DNA of 64,000 bases from CAWEPK01 sp963835595 (lineage in GTDB: Bacteria; Desulfobacterota; Syntrophorhabdia; Syntrophorhabdales; WCHB1-27). The first letter of the stretch is position 1; every line of letters begins with the position of its first letter. The notes under the pieces are model-generated. The model had not been told where the DNA came from and did not search any database. It saw only the letters and a program-made list of their open reading frames with translations. Below are positions 26,997 to 36,564 of this stretch, piece by piece. The stretch spans positions 1-64,000 of the forward strand of contig CAWIGL010000003.1 in assembly GCA_963835595.1 (NCBI GenBank). Reading direction: 5' to 3'. The position numbers and the translations under genes were made by a program.

Positions 26997-27667
26997 AAGC
27001 GGAAGAGAGAACGGCCGACATAAAGGCGCTCCTTGAAGGAATGGGCGCGGACGCGTGGGGCGTCGCGGCCCTGGCCGCATACGACAGGGATCTCCTTGCC
27101 CTGGGTGAGGGCGTCCGCGAGAAGCATCCCTTCGCGATCTCCTTCGGCCTCCTCGTGTCGAAGGGCGTCCTTGAGACGCTGACGGACGGGCCGACATTAT
27201 TCTACCTGCACCATTACAGGCAGGTGAACTACCGGCTCGACACGATCGCCTACGAGCTTGCGCGCACGTTGGAGGCAAGGGGCGCGGCGGCGCTTCCCTT
27301 CGCTGCCAGCCAGATGGTGGACTGGCAGGGCCAGAGAGGCCACATATCGCACAAGCACGTAGCGGCCGCCGCCGGGCTGGGCTGGATAGGGCGGAACAAC
27401 CTCCTGGTCCATCCGGGATTCGGCGCGAGGCTGCGGCTCAACACGGTGCTCACCGACATGGAGCTTGTCCCCGGTGAGCCGCTTGCCTTCGGCTGCGGGC
27501 AGTGCGCAGCCTGCGCGGCGGCCTGCCCCGCCTCGTCGATTGGTCCCGGGCCGGCCGATTTCGACCACAAGGGATGTTACGCCATGCTCCAGGAGTTCAA
27601 GAACAAAAGGAACCTCGGCCATCACATATGCGGTCTTTGCGTGAGGGCCTGCGGAGGAAACGAATGA
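26993..27667 (+). CDS. QueG-like double-cluster 4Fe-4S protein
   Basis: A 224-aa protein related to the epoxyqueuosine reductase superfamily. The start is taken as GTG at 26993, overlapping the corrected mnmG stop by four bases; the longer frame upstream only reads mnmG DNA out of frame. Near the middle HISHKHVAAAAGLGWIGRNN is the family signature. A ferredoxin-like double cluster site follows, CGQCAACAAACPASSI and CGLCVRAC. It lacks the HEAT-repeat C terminus of true QueG, and the short form is of unknown specificity. Tight packing between mnmG and carA suggests a shared transcript. Confidence 0.85.
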   Translation: MKAEERTADIKALLEGMGADAWGVAALAAYDRDLLALGEGVREKHPFAISFGLLVSKGVLETLTDGPTLFYLHHYRQVNYRLDTIAYELARTLEARGAAALPFAASQMVDWQGQRGHISHKHVAAAAGLGWIGRNNLLVHPGFGARLRLNTVLTDMELVPGEPLAFGCGQCAACAAACPASSIGPGPADFDHKGCYAMLQEFKNKRNLGHHICGLCVRACGGNE

Positions 27668-28761
27668 AGGCGTTGATCGCGCTTGAGGACGGGACCTGCT
27701 TCGAAGGCAGGTCTGCCGGGCTTGCCGGCGAGCAGGAAGGGGAGATCGTGTTCAACACGAGCATGACGGGCTACCAGGAGATCCTGACGGACCCGTCGTA
27801 TCGCGGGCAGATAGTGACGATGACCTACCCCTTGATAGGCAATTACGGAGTCAACGAGGAGGACGTGGAGTCCGGCGGCCCGAAGGTCGAAGGCTTCGTC
27901 GCCAGGGAGTTCAGCAAGATCACGAGCAACCACCGGGCGAAGGAAGGGCTTCTCGACTACCTCTCCCGCCACGGGATCATGGCCATCGAAGAGGTCGATA
28001 CGCGCGCGCTTACGAAGCACATTCGCGTCAGGGGCGCGATGAAGGCGATGATATCGACCGTGGACCTCAACCCTGAGAGCCTCGTCGAGAAGGCCAGGAA
28101 ATCGACCGGCATCGTCGGGATCGACCTCGTGGCCGGCGTCACGTGCCCTGCGCCCTACGTCTTCGACGGAGAGAGCGGAGACCTGACGGTCGTCGTGATG
28201 GACTTCGGCGTAAAGATGAACATACCCCGCATGTTGAAGAAGGCGGGGTGCCGGGTGATCGTCGTGCCGGCGCGCACGAGCGCAGCCGAGATGCTGTCGT
28301 TCTCGCCCGACGGCGTTGTGCTCTCCAACGGACCGGGCGACCCTGAAGGCGTGCCCGATATCGTCGTGGAGATACGGAAGCTCTTCGGCAAGGCGCCGAT
28401 CTTCGGCATCTGCTTCGGCCAGCAGCTCCTCGGCCTCGCCTACGGCGGGAGGACGTACAAGCTCAAGTTCGGCCACAGGGGGGGCAACCAGCCCATCAAG
28501 GAGCTTTCCTCCGGCAGGGTCTACATCACGTCGGAGAACCACGGGTTCGCAGTCGATCTGAAGTCGCTGGAGGGAAAGTCCGTCAGGGCGACGCACGTCA
28601 ACCTGAACGACGGCACCCTCGAAGGCATGGAGCACGAGATCTACCCGATCTTCTCCGTCCAGTTCCACCCGGAGGCCTCACCCGGACCCCACGATTCTTA
28701 CTACCTCTTCAGGAAGTTCAGGCAGTCTATGGAGGCATTCAGGAAGGAGCGCCATGCCTAA
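27664..28761 (+). CDS. carA: carbamoyl-phosphate synthase small subunit
   Basis: CarA is the glutamine amidotransferase subunit that feeds ammonia to CarB for pyrimidine and arginine synthesis. The 365-aa protein starts at ATG 27664, overlapping the preceding stop (ATGA). It has the N-terminal FNTSMTGYQEILTDPSY domain, the class I amidotransferase nucleophile in GICFGQQLLGLAYGG, and the His/Glu pair in FHPEASPGPHD. It overlaps carB by eight bases. Confidence 0.97.
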   Translation: MKALIALEDGTCFEGRSAGLAGEQEGEIVFNTSMTGYQEILTDPSYRGQIVTMTYPLIGNYGVNEEDVESGGPKVEGFVAREFSKITSNHRAKEGLLDYLSRHGIMAIEEVDTRALTKHIRVRGAMKAMISTVDLNPESLVEKARKSTGIVGIDLVAGVTCPAPYVFDGESGDLTVVVMDFGVKMNIPRMLKKAGCRVIVVPARTSAAEMLSFSPDGVVLSNGPGDPEGVPDIVVEIRKLFGKAPIFGICFGQQLLGLAYGGRTYKLKFGHRGGNQPIKELSSGRVYITSENHGFAVDLKSLEGKSVRATHVNLNDGTLEGMEHEIYPIFSVQFHPEASPGPHDSYYLFRKFRQSMEAFRKERHA

Positions 28762-31700
28762 GCGGAAGGACATCAAGACCATTTTCCTCATCGGGTCGGG
28801 GCCGATAGTGATCGGCCAGGCGTGCGAGTTCGACTACTCGGGAAGCCAGGCGTGCAAGGCGCTCCGGGAAGAGGGCTACAGGATCGTCCTTATCAACAGC
28901 AACCCCGCCACCATCATGACCGACCCCGCAATGGCGGACAGGACGTACGTCGAGCCGCTTATACCGGAGGTATTGGAGGCGATCATAGCCGCCGAGCGGC
29001 CTGACGCGCTCCTGCCTACCCTGGGCGGCCAGACCGGGCTCAACCTGGCGACGATCCTGGCCGAGAGAGGCGTCCTCGAAAAGTACAAGGTCGAGCTTAT
29101 AGGCGCGGACTACGCCGCGATAAAGAAGGCCGAGGACAGGGAGGAGTTCAAGGCGGCCATGGAGAGGATCGGCCTTGAGATTCCCCGGTCCGGCTTCGCA
29201 TACAGCGTGGAAGAGGCGCGAAAGGTCGTCCGTGAGATAGGCTTCCCCTCGATCATCAGGCCGAGCTACACCTTAGGCGGCACGGGCGCCTCCGTTGCAT
29301 ACAACATCGAGGAGTTTGAGGCCCTTGCTGCCAGGGGCATCGAGAGCAGCATGATAAACGAGATCCTCATAGAGGAGTCCGTCATCGGCTGGAAGGAATA
29401 CGAGCTTGAGGTGATGAGGGACAAGTTGGATAACGTCGTCATCGTCTGCTCGATAGAGAACTTCGACGCAATGGGCGTCCACACGGGCGACTCGATCACC
29501 GTTGCCCCCGCCCAGACGTTGACCGACAAGGAATACCACGCCATGAGGGACGCGGCCATCGCCATCATGCGCGAGATAGGCGTCGAGACGGGCGGGTCGA
29601 ACATCCAGTTCGCGGTCCATCCCGATACGGGCCGGATGGTCGTCATCGAGATGAACCCCAGGGTCTCAAGGAGCTCCGCCCTTGCCTCGAAGGCGACAGG
29701 CTTCCCCATCGCAAAGATCGCCGCCAAGCTCGCCGTCGGCTACACGCTGGACGAGATACCGAACGATATCACGAAGAAGACCCCCGCATCCTTCGAGCCG
29801 ACCATCGACTACTGCGTAGTCAAGGTGCCCAGGTTCACCTTCGAGAAGTTCAGGGGCGTCGATGAGACGCTCACCGTCTCGATGAAATCGGTGGGCGAGG
29901 CGATGGCCATAGGCAGGACGTTCAAGGAGGCCCTGCAAAAGGGCTTCCGGTCGCTTGAGACGGGAACTCACGGCATCATCGACGACCGCCGCCCGACAGG
30001 GCCGGACGACCTGGAGCTTATCAGGCAGAAGCTCATCGTCCCGAACAAGGACAGGGTCTATTACATACGGTATGCGTTCAAGGCTGGCATGGACATCGAG
30101 GAGATATACAACCTCTCGAAGATAGACCGCTGGTTCCTCAAGAACATCGAGGAGATAGTGGCGTTAGAGGGCGAGCTTGAGGCGGAGCGCAGCGACCTGC
30201 CGCTCTTTTCGGGCCACAATAAAGGCATCTCCGTAGACCTGATGCGGAGGGCGAAGCGCTACGGCTACTCCGACAGGCAGATAGGGATGATCCTGGGCGT
30301 CGGCGAGGCGGACGTGCGGAAGTGGCGCCTTGCACACGGGATTGAGAGCGTCTTCAAGCTCGTCGATACCTGCGCTGCCGAGTTCGAGGCGTACACGCCC
30401 TATTATTACTCGACCTACGAGACTGAGAACGAGTCGCGAGACTCCGACAGGAAGAAGATCATGATCCTGGGCGGCGGGCCGAACAGGATAGGGCAGGGCA
30501 TCGAGTTCGACTACTGCTGCGTCCACGCGGCGCTCGCGCTCAAAGAGCTCGGATACGAGACGATCATGGTTAACAGCAACCCCGAGACGGTGAGCACCGA
30601 TTACGATACCTCCGACAAGCTCTATTTCGAGCCCCTGACCCTTGAGAACGTCCTCGACATCGCGCACAGGGAGAAGCCGGACGGCGTCATCGTCCAGTTC
30701 GGCGGCCAGACGCCCCTCAACCTGGCGGTCCCCCTCAAGAAGGCGGGTGTCAACATCATCGGGACGACCCCGGAGAGCATCGACGTGGCCGAGGACAGGG
30801 AGAAGTTCAAGGCGCTCCTCAAGAGGCTGAAGCTGACCCAGCCGGAGAACGGCATCGCCACGTCGTTCGCGGAGGCCAAGGAGGTCGCCCAGGTGATAGG
30901 CTACCCCGTAGTCGTCCGGCCCTCGTACGTCCTCGGCGGGCGGGCGATGGAGATCGTCTACGCGGAAGCAGACCTGGAGTCTTTCGTCGAGAAGGCGTAC
31001 GAGGCCTCCCCCGACCTCCCCATCCTGATAGACAAGTTCCTTGAGGACGCGATAGAGATCGACGTGGACGCGGTCGCGGACGGGCAGCAGTGCGTCGTCG
31101 CAGGTATCATGGAGCACATCGAGGAGGCGGGCATCCACTCGGGCGACAGCGCGTGCGCCCTGCCGCCCTATTCGCTCTCCGACGACCTCATAGAGCGGAT
31201 CAAGTCGAACACGCAGCAGCTTGCGAAAGAGCTTAACGTGATCGGCCTCATGAATATCCAGTACGCTGTCAAGAACGACGTCGTCTACGTGCTTGAGGTC
31301 AACCCGCGTGCGTCCCGGACCGTGCCCTTCGTCAGCAAGGCGACGGGCGTCCAGTGGGCGAAGGCGGCGGCCAAGGTGATGACGGGGCTGAAGCTTCAGG
31401 ATGTCGGGATCAAGGGCGAAGTTGCGATCGACCACATAGCGGTCAAGGAGTCCGTCTTTCCCTTCAACAAGTTCTTCGGCGTAGATACGATCCTTGGACC
31501 TGAGATGAAATCTACCGGCGAGGTGATGGGCATCGACAGCACCTTCGGGGCCGCCTTCTGGAAATCGCAGCTCGGGGCAGGGCAGAACCTCCCCTTCGGC
31601 GGCAACGTATTTTTGAGCGTCAAGAACCAGGACAAGAGGAACGTCGTCTTCATCGCCAAGAAGCTCTCAGACCTCGGCTTTAAGATATACGCTACGCGGG

Positions 31701-31996
31701 GGACGGGCAAGATACTGGCAAACAGCGGCATCGACACGACGATGGTGAACAAGGTCTCGGAAGGCAGGCCGCACGTCGTCGATATGATAAAGAACGGCGA
31801 GATCCACCTCATCATCAATACGCCCTCGGGAAGGAAGCCCAAAAACGATGAGGTGCTCATCAGGGCGGGCGCCGTGCAGTACAAGATACCCTACACGACG
31901 ACGATCTCAGGCGCCCAGGCCGTAGTGAACGCCATTGAGACGATGAAGAAGGGCGATTTGAGGGTGAAGCCCCTCCAGGACTACTACAAGGGATAG
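28754..31996 (+). CDS. carB: carbamoyl-phosphate synthase large subunit
   Basis: CarB makes carbamoyl phosphate from bicarbonate, ammonia and two ATP. The 1080-aa protein has two homologous ATP-grasp halves, opening with IFLIGSGPIVIGQACEFDY and, near residue 560, IMILGGGPNRIGQGIEFDY. An oligomerisation region lies between them, and a C-terminal MGS-like allosteric domain (KLSDLGFKIYATRGTGKILA) follows. Its length is normal and no indel is seen over 3.2 kb. Large open frames on the opposite strand are shadows. Confidence 0.98.
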   Translation: MPKRKDIKTIFLIGSGPIVIGQACEFDYSGSQACKALREEGYRIVLINSNPATIMTDPAMADRTYVEPLIPEVLEAIIAAERPDALLPTLGGQTGLNLATILAERGVLEKYKVELIGADYAAIKKAEDREEFKAAMERIGLEIPRSGFAYSVEEARKVVREIGFPSIIRPSYTLGGTGASVAYNIEEFEALAARGIESSMINEILIEESVIGWKEYELEVMRDKLDNVVIVCSIENFDAMGVHTGDSITVAPAQTLTDKEYHAMRDAAIAIMREIGVETGGSNIQFAVHPDTGRMVVIEMNPRVSRSSALASKATGFPIAKIAAKLAVGYTLDEIPNDITKKTPASFEPTIDYCVVKVPRFTFEKFRGVDETLTVSMKSVGEAMAIGRTFKEALQKGFRSLETGTHGIIDDRRPTGPDDLELIRQKLIVPNKDRVYYIRYAFKAGMDIEEIYNLSKIDRWFLKNIEEIVALEGELEAERSDLPLFSGHNKGISVDLMRRAKRYGYSDRQIGMILGVGEADVRKWRLAHGIESVFKLVDTCAAEFEAYTPYYYSTYETENESRDSDRKKIMILGGGPNRIGQGIEFDYCCVHAALALKELGYETIMVNSNPETVSTDYDTSDKLYFEPLTLENVLDIAHREKPDGVIVQFGGQTPLNLAVPLKKAGVNIIGTTPESIDVAEDREKFKALLKRLKLTQPENGIATSFAEAKEVAQVIGYPVVVRPSYVLGGRAMEIVYAEADLESFVEKAYEASPDLPILIDKFLEDAIEIDVDAVADGQQCVVAGIMEHIEEAGIHSGDSACALPPYSLSDDLIERIKSNTQQLAKELNVIGLMNIQYAVKNDVVYVLEVNPRASRTVPFVSKATGVQWAKAAAKVMTGLKLQDVGIKGEVAIDHIAVKESVFPFNKFFGVDTILGPEMKSTGEVMGIDSTFGAAFWKSQLGAGQNLPFGGNVFLSVKNQDKRNVVFIAKKLSDLGFKIYATRGTGKILANSGIDTTMVNKVSEGRPHVVDMIKNGEIHLIINTPSGRKPKNDEVLIRAGAVQYKIPYTTTISGAQAVVNAIETMKKGDLRVKPLQDYYKG

Positions 31997-32003
31997 ACCG
32001 GCC

Positions 32004-32456
32004 TTACCCGTTGAACCTTTTCCGTAAGCCCACGAAGGCCAGAAAGCCGATGCCGAGGAGGAGCAGCGTCGAGTGGAACGACATCCGGCCGGCGGCCCTG
32101 GCTGCTTTGGCAGCCGACGGCGCCTTATCGAAAATGTCGAGGGGGGCTGCCGAAGATATCCCGTTTACCGAAAGGTCCCTATTGGCCGCGCTGCCGAGGT
32201 TCGGGAAGACGGAGTCCACAAGGCCCGCACCGTCTATGCCCTCTATCGACCAGGCGGGCACATAATCCCCCGTCTGCGAATCGACGCTGAAATATGCACC
32301 CGGCGCCTCGCCGGCCGTGTACGCGCCGCTTAAGGGAAACGCCCCCAACAGGCTGACGGTTCCACCGTGATCCATGTTCGCCGTCCCAGGCGCTGCGACG
32401 AGCAGCGCAAGGGCCGCTATCACGCCTCCGATGACCGCTATTGCAAATCCTTTCAC
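32004..32456 (-). CDS. exported protein with PEP-CTERM-like C-terminal anchor
   Basis: A 150-aa protein. I choose GTG at 32456, which has AAGGGGAG upstream and puts the hydrophobic signal segment (FAIAVIGGVIAALALLVAA) at the N terminus; a longer frame to 32510 has no signal. The C terminus is STLLLLGIGFLAFVGLRKRF, a single membrane span with a basic tail. This is like PEP-CTERM or related sorting signals but lacks the Pro-Glu-Pro triplet. The mature domain is unrecognised. It is convergent with carB, eight bases apart. Confidence 0.7.
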   Translation of the reverse strand: MKGFAIAVIGGVIAALALLVAAPGTANMDHGGTVSLLGAFPLSGAYTAGEAPGAYFSVDSQTGDYVPAWSIEGIDGAGLVDSVFPNLGSAANRDLSVNGISSAAPLDIFDKAPSAAKAARAAGRMSFHSTLLLLGIGFLAFVGLRKRFNG

Positions 32457-32713
32457 AGACTCCCCTTCATCCGGCGCCTTCGACCCTTTCCCGTGCGGAC
32501 GAAGACACATCCAGGCTGCAACTGCGCCGTTCCGCAGACATCCGGGGGAAAGCGCCCGTTCTTGCCCGACGTTAATCGGGGGTTGCTTTCGTCCCGGTCA
32601 TACCTGTACTAAGAGATGGCACATTGTATAACACGAGATTCGACGCTGTCAAGCAGTTTCTTACAAAAGGATGGGCCTTCTTGGTAATTGATGCGCAGCG
32701 TTAGGCAGGAATG

Positions 32714-32872
32714 TTATGTTTTGACGTCTCTAACCTTTCTCTTCACGATCTTCCCTTTATGTCGCGCCATGTCGGCCCTGATGTATACGGTCTTGTCGAA
32801 CACCCTATCGACCGTGCCCTCCATCTCTCCCTTTTTGCCGAAAGGAAACTTGACCCTGTCTCCGGCCTTCAT
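32714..32872 (-). CDS. small SH3-like basic protein, coupled to the FmdB-family gene
   Basis: A 52-codon gene beginning MKAGDRVKFPFGKKGEMEGT and ending RHKGKIVKRKVRDVKT. Its ATG overlaps the stop of the upstream FmdB-family gene (ATGA), a sign of translational coupling. The alternating pattern around DRVKFPFG and EGTVDRVFDKTVYIR is typical of a small KOW/SH3-type beta barrel, which usually binds nucleic acid or protein. No specific function is known to me. The real codons and the overlap support it in spite of its length. Confidence 0.65.
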   Translation of the reverse strand: MKAGDRVKFPFGKKGEMEGTVDRVFDKTVYIRADMARHKGKIVKRKVRDVKT

Positions 32873-33207
32873 GCGACTCCTCCGCTTGCCTCGCTCTTCG
32901 CGCCCTCGGACTTCGTCTCAGGCTTGGACTCCGCCTTCTGCGCCTTGTCCGTCTTCTCTGCCTTGTCCGCCTTCTCCCCGTGCTTATCGTCTTCATGCTT
33001 GACGCCATTGCCCTTAGCAGCAGATGCGGGCGACTTGTAATCGGTCACGTACCATCCCGTGCCCTTGAGCTGAAACGAGCACATAGAGATAAGCCTGCGG
33101 AGGCGGCCCCCGCAGACCTTGCAATCCTTCAGCGGCTCATCCGAGATCTTCTGGAATATCTCGAACCTCTTGCCGCAATCGGTGCATTCATATTCGTAAA
33201 TGGGCAT
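32869..33207 (-). CDS. FmdB-family zinc-ribbon protein
   Basis: A 112-aa protein opening MPIYEYECTDCGKRFE, the hallmark of the FmdB/CxxC_CxxC_SSSS regulatory family, with zinc pairs CTDC (8/11) and CKVC near 29/32. The C-terminal half is a low-complexity Lys/Glu/Ala tail (residues 65-105) likely to be disordered or coiled. FmdB proteins are proposed transcription regulators, but the role is unproven in most species. It overlaps the 52-aa gene downstream by four bases. Confidence 0.85.
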   Translation of the reverse strand: MPIYEYECTDCGKRFEIFQKISDEPLKDCKVCGGRLRRLISMCSFQLKGTGWYVTDYKSPASAAKGNGVKHEDDKHGEKADKAEKTDKAQKAESKPETKSEGAKSEASGGVA

Positions 33208-33324
33208 TTTGACGACCTCCTGCCATACTCCGACTAAGAATATAAACCTTTACGGCTTCATTCGTCAAGCCGGATGTCTGACAGGGTAAACAGGTGGCCT
33301 TGGCCTCAGAGAGTCGCGGGCGCG

Positions 33325-33744
33325 CTATCGCATGGCGTCCATGCCGTTCGCGTCATCGAAAAAGGTGACGCCCAGGAGGAACCACTCGGACTTCGGCTTG
33401 TAGTAGATGAATTGCCAGACGGTAGGCACCGTCTCCGATTTCAGCAGGTACACCAGGCGCAACAGGGACCCGCCGAACTTCTCCTCCTTTACGAGCTCGT
33501 ACCCGAGGATCTTGCCGTTCGCCGCCATCGAATCACGGGTCTGCTGCTTCAGCATGTCCGATTCCTCCGGCCTCAGCTTGGCTATGGGGGAGCCGGAAAA
33601 GACGAGGTCAAACGCCTGGGGCGCCTTGTCTTCCATCAGCAGGCGGAAGAACCCGTCCGCAACGACCTTCGGCGACTTCTCCTGGGCAGGCGCGGCAGCG
33701 ACGAATAGAAGGACGAGAATGGAAACGAGAACAGCGGTTTTCAT
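33325..33744 (-). CDS. exported protein of unknown function
   Basis: A 139-aa protein with a standard signal peptide (VLVSILVLLFVAAAPAQ, cleavage near residue 21) and AGGAGG seven bases before ATG. The mature part has an alternating helix/sheet pattern (ADGFFRLLMEDKAPQAFDLV; LRLVYLLKSETVPTVWQFIYY) compatible with an NTF2-like or cystatin-like fold, but I cannot name a family. It stands alone between the FmdB-family gene and a divergent ABC-F gene. Confidence 0.7.
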   Translation of the reverse strand: MKTAVLVSILVLLFVAAAPAQEKSPKVVADGFFRLLMEDKAPQAFDLVFSGSPIAKLRPEESDMLKQQTRDSMAANGKILGYELVKEEKFGGSLLRLVYLLKSETVPTVWQFIYYKPKSEWFLLGVTFFDDANGMDAMR

Positions 33745-33961
33745 GGATTTCCTCCTGGTCTCACCGGCAATAGGCCGGCCGCGCCTTGCGCTTTCGGCCT
33801 TGGGGGGATTTTACCGTCCCATAAACAATTTTAATGTGCATCGGCCGGCCATGCAACAATAATACCGCTCCCATCCCCTCATTTGCACTTCTTTCCCGTC
33901 TCGTGTAGACTATCTCCGTCTTGCGCGCCTTGCGACATCTCCTTTTCGGCCGGGTATCCCG

Positions 33962-35836
33962 ATGCTTTCAGTGACCAACCTTACAAAGACCTATGGAACG
34001 CAGGTCGTCTTCGACGCAGTCTCTTTCACCGTAGGCGAGGCGGAGCGCATCGGCCTCGTGGGCAGGAACGGCAGCGGGAAGACGACCCTGCTGCGGCTTC
34101 TCACCGGCGAAGAAGCGCCCGATTCGGGGAGCGTCAACGTCCCGAAGGGCTACACGATGGGCTATCTCTCCCAGACGCTTTCCTTTACGAAGGCGGACGT
34201 CCTCGGTGAGGCGGCTTCCGTCCTGCCGAGACACGAGGACGGCGCGGACGAGACGTACAAGATCAAGGCGGTCCTTTCCGGCCTCGGCTTCGGCGATTCG
34301 GATTTCTACAGGCCGCCCTCCGAGCTTTCGAGTGGCTTCCAGGTGCGCCTGAGCCTCGCGAAGGTGCTCGTATCACGGCCCGACCTCCTGCTCCTCGACG
34401 AGCCGACGAACTACCTCGATATCCTGTCCGTCCGCTGGCTCGGCCGGTTCCTCAGGGAATGGCGGGGGCAGCTTATCCTCATCACGCACGACCGGGACTT
34501 CATGGACGGCGTGACCACCCACGTGATGGGCATCCACAGGAAAGGCTTGAGGAAGATAGCGGGATCGACCCACAAGCTCTACGCCCAGATCCTCCAGGAA
34601 GAGGAGGTATACGAGAAGACGCGCGTCAACGACGAGCGGAAGCGCAAAGAGCTGGAGCAGTTCATCAACCGGTTCCGCGCGCAGGCGACCAGGGCGCGCG
34701 CTGTCCAGTCGCGGATAAGGATGCTCGGCAAAAAGGAAGAGGCGGCGCGATTGGAGGCCGAGAAATCCCTCGACTTCCAGTTCCCCGCCGCGCCCTTTTC
34801 GGGCAAATGGCTGATGGAGGCGCGGGACCTGCGCTTCGCCTACGACGGCGGCCCGCCCCTCATAGACGGCTTGACGTTCCCCGTCGGCAGGCGCGACCGG
34901 ATAGGGGTGATCGGAAAGAACGGCAGGGGGAAGACGACGCTCCTGGGCCTTCTGGCCGGCGGCCTCAAGCCGCTTTCGGGAAACATCGGCAGGGCGGCCG
35001 GATTGCGGACGGGCTATTTCGGGCAGGCGGGCGTCGACGGCCTCAACGCAGACTTCACGGTCGAGGAGGAGATCATCCACGCCTCGCCGGAGACAGGCCG
35101 GGGCGCTGCCCGCGACATCTGCGGCTTGATGCTCTTCGAGGGCGACCTGGCGCTCAAAAAAATCGCAGTGCTCTCCGGCGGGGAGAAAAGCCGGGTGCTC
35201 CTCGGGAAGATGCTCGTCACCCCGTCGAACCTCCTTCTGCTCGACGAGCCGACGAACCACCTCGACATGGAGTCGGTCGATTCCCTCATCGAGGCCATCA
35301 ACGCCTTCGCGGGCGCGGTCGTTCTCGCCACCCACAGCGAGATGGTGCTGCGCGCAGCGGCCAACCGTCTCGTCGTCTTCGACGGCCGTGCGCCGTGGCT
35401 TTTCGAGGGGACTTACGACGACTTCCTGGAAAGGGTGGGGTGGCAGGACGAGCAGACGGGCGCGCCGGTCAGGGCGGACCGGCCGGAGAAGAGATTGCAG
35501 AGGGCGGAGAAGAAGGAGATGAAGCGTATGCGCGCTGCGGTCATCTCCGAGCGCTCCCGCGCCCTTTCGCCCCTGGAGCGGGATATCGAGAGGCTCGAAG
35601 CGGCGATCGTGGGGCTTGAGAAACGGATCGAGGAAGACAACGCGGCGCTCCTCCGGGCGTCGGCGAGCGGCCAGGGGACGGCGATTGCATCGCTCTCCAT
35701 CTCGATCCATGAGGCGAAAGGCATGATCGAGAGGCTTTTCGCGGAGCTTGAATCGGCGTCGGGCGCCTACGCGCTGACGGCGAGGGAGTTCGAGACGAGG
35801 CTTGCGGCCCTTAAGGAAGGGCCGGGCATCGAATAA
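33962..35836 (+). CDS. ABC-F family ATPase (Uup/EttA-like)
   Basis: A 624-aa soluble protein with two ABC ATPase domains and no membrane part. Walker A motifs are GRNGSGKTT (residues 35-43) and GKNGRGKTT (near 316). Signatures are LSSGFQVRLSLAK and LSGGEKSRVLLGK; Walker B motifs are LLLLDEPTNYLD and LLLLDEPTNHLD. A linker helix with RFRAQATRARAVQSRI between them is the P-site tRNA interaction motif. The C-terminal coiled coil (ERDIERLEAAIVGLEKRIEED) resembles Uup. ABC-F proteins act on stalled ribosomes. The first signature has GF where GG is usual (LSSGFQ). Confidence 0.93.
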   Translation: MLSVTNLTKTYGTQVVFDAVSFTVGEAERIGLVGRNGSGKTTLLRLLTGEEAPDSGSVNVPKGYTMGYLSQTLSFTKADVLGEAASVLPRHEDGADETYKIKAVLSGLGFGDSDFYRPPSELSSGFQVRLSLAKVLVSRPDLLLLDEPTNYLDILSVRWLGRFLREWRGQLILITHDRDFMDGVTTHVMGIHRKGLRKIAGSTHKLYAQILQEEEVYEKTRVNDERKRKELEQFINRFRAQATRARAVQSRIRMLGKKEEAARLEAEKSLDFQFPAAPFSGKWLMEARDLRFAYDGGPPLIDGLTFPVGRRDRIGVIGKNGRGKTTLLGLLAGGLKPLSGNIGRAAGLRTGYFGQAGVDGLNADFTVEEEIIHASPETGRGAARDICGLMLFEGDLALKKIAVLSGGEKSRVLLGKMLVTPSNLLLLDEPTNHLDMESVDSLIEAINAFAGAVVLATHSEMVLRAAANRLVVFDGRAPWLFEGTYDDFLERVGWQDEQTGAPVRADRPEKRLQRAEKKEMKRMRAAVISERSRALSPLERDIERLEAAIVGLEKRIEEDNAALLRASASGQGTAIASLSISIHEAKGMIERLFAELESASGAYALTAREFETRLAALKEGPGIE

Positions 35837-35853
35837 AGGGTCAAGGAGAAGAG

Positions 35854-36558
35854 ATGAGACAATTTATAGCGGCGTGCGCCGCACTCCTTCTGGCGGCCGG
35901 GGTCTGCGCTGCCCAGGAGCCTGCGCTGCAGACGCAGAAAGACAGGGCCAGCTACGCAATCGGCAGGTTCCTCGCGAAGGATATGATGAGCAAAGGGGTG
36001 GACCTGAACGTCGAGGTCTTCGTCAGGGGCTTCAAGGACGCGATTACGGGGGCGAAGCCTGCCCTGAGCGAGAACGAAGCGCAGGCCGCCATGAACCAGC
36101 TCAACGGGGAGCTGGCCGTCAAAAGGAAGGCGGAGCTGGCAAAATCGGCCGCCGAGGAAGAGAAATTCCTTGCGGAGAACAAGGAGAAGCCCGGCGTTAA
36201 GAGCCTTCCCAGCGGGCTGCAATACAAGGTCCTGAAGGAAGGCTCGGGCGCTAACCCGACGCTCTACGACACGGTCACCGTCAATTATCGCGGCACGCTC
36301 CTCAACGGCAAGGAGTTCGACAGCTCTTACAAACGGAACAAGCCGTCCACCTTCCCCGTGAACGGGGTGATCCGGGGGTGGTCCGAGGCGCTGCAACTGA
36401 TGAGCACGGGGGCGAAGTGGCAGTTCTTCATCCCGTCGAAGCTGGCCTACGGCGAGACGGGGGTGGACGGCCTGATACCGCCGAACTCGACATTGATCTT
36501 CGAAGTGGAGCTGGTATCTATCAGCGATCCGAACGCGAAGCCGGCGCCGGCGAAGTAG
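35854..36558 (+). CDS. periplasmic FKBP-type peptidyl-prolyl isomerase
   Basis: A 234-aa FkpA/Mip-like foldase. The signal peptide (residues 1-20) is followed by an N-terminal dimerisation domain of helices (QKDRASYAIGRFLAKDMM to NGELAVKRKAELAKSAAEEEKF) and the FKBP domain from about 115: VTVNYRGTLLNGKEFDSSY, VIRGWSEALQLM, LAYGE and NSTLIFEVEL. All typical active-site residues are present. AAGGAGA precedes the ATG, 18 bases after the ABC-F stop, so the two may be cotranscribed. Repeat family B follows immediately. Confidence 0.93.
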   Translation: MRQFIAACAALLLAAGVCAAQEPALQTQKDRASYAIGRFLAKDMMSKGVDLNVEVFVRGFKDAITGAKPALSENEAQAAMNQLNGELAVKRKAELAKSAAEEEKFLAENKEKPGVKSLPSGLQYKVLKEGSGANPTLYDTVTVNYRGTLLNGKEFDSSYKRNKPSTFPVNGVIRGWSEALQLMSTGAKWQFFIPSKLAYGETGVDGLIPPNSTLIFEVELVSISDPNAKPAPAK

Positions 36559-36564
36559 CCGGCT

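Noticed and set aside
30164..31435. 423-codon open frame on the minus strand opposite carB
   Set aside because: It is a shadow of the high-GC carB gene, with repetitive Arg/Leu/Asp composition, no ribosome-binding site and no domain.
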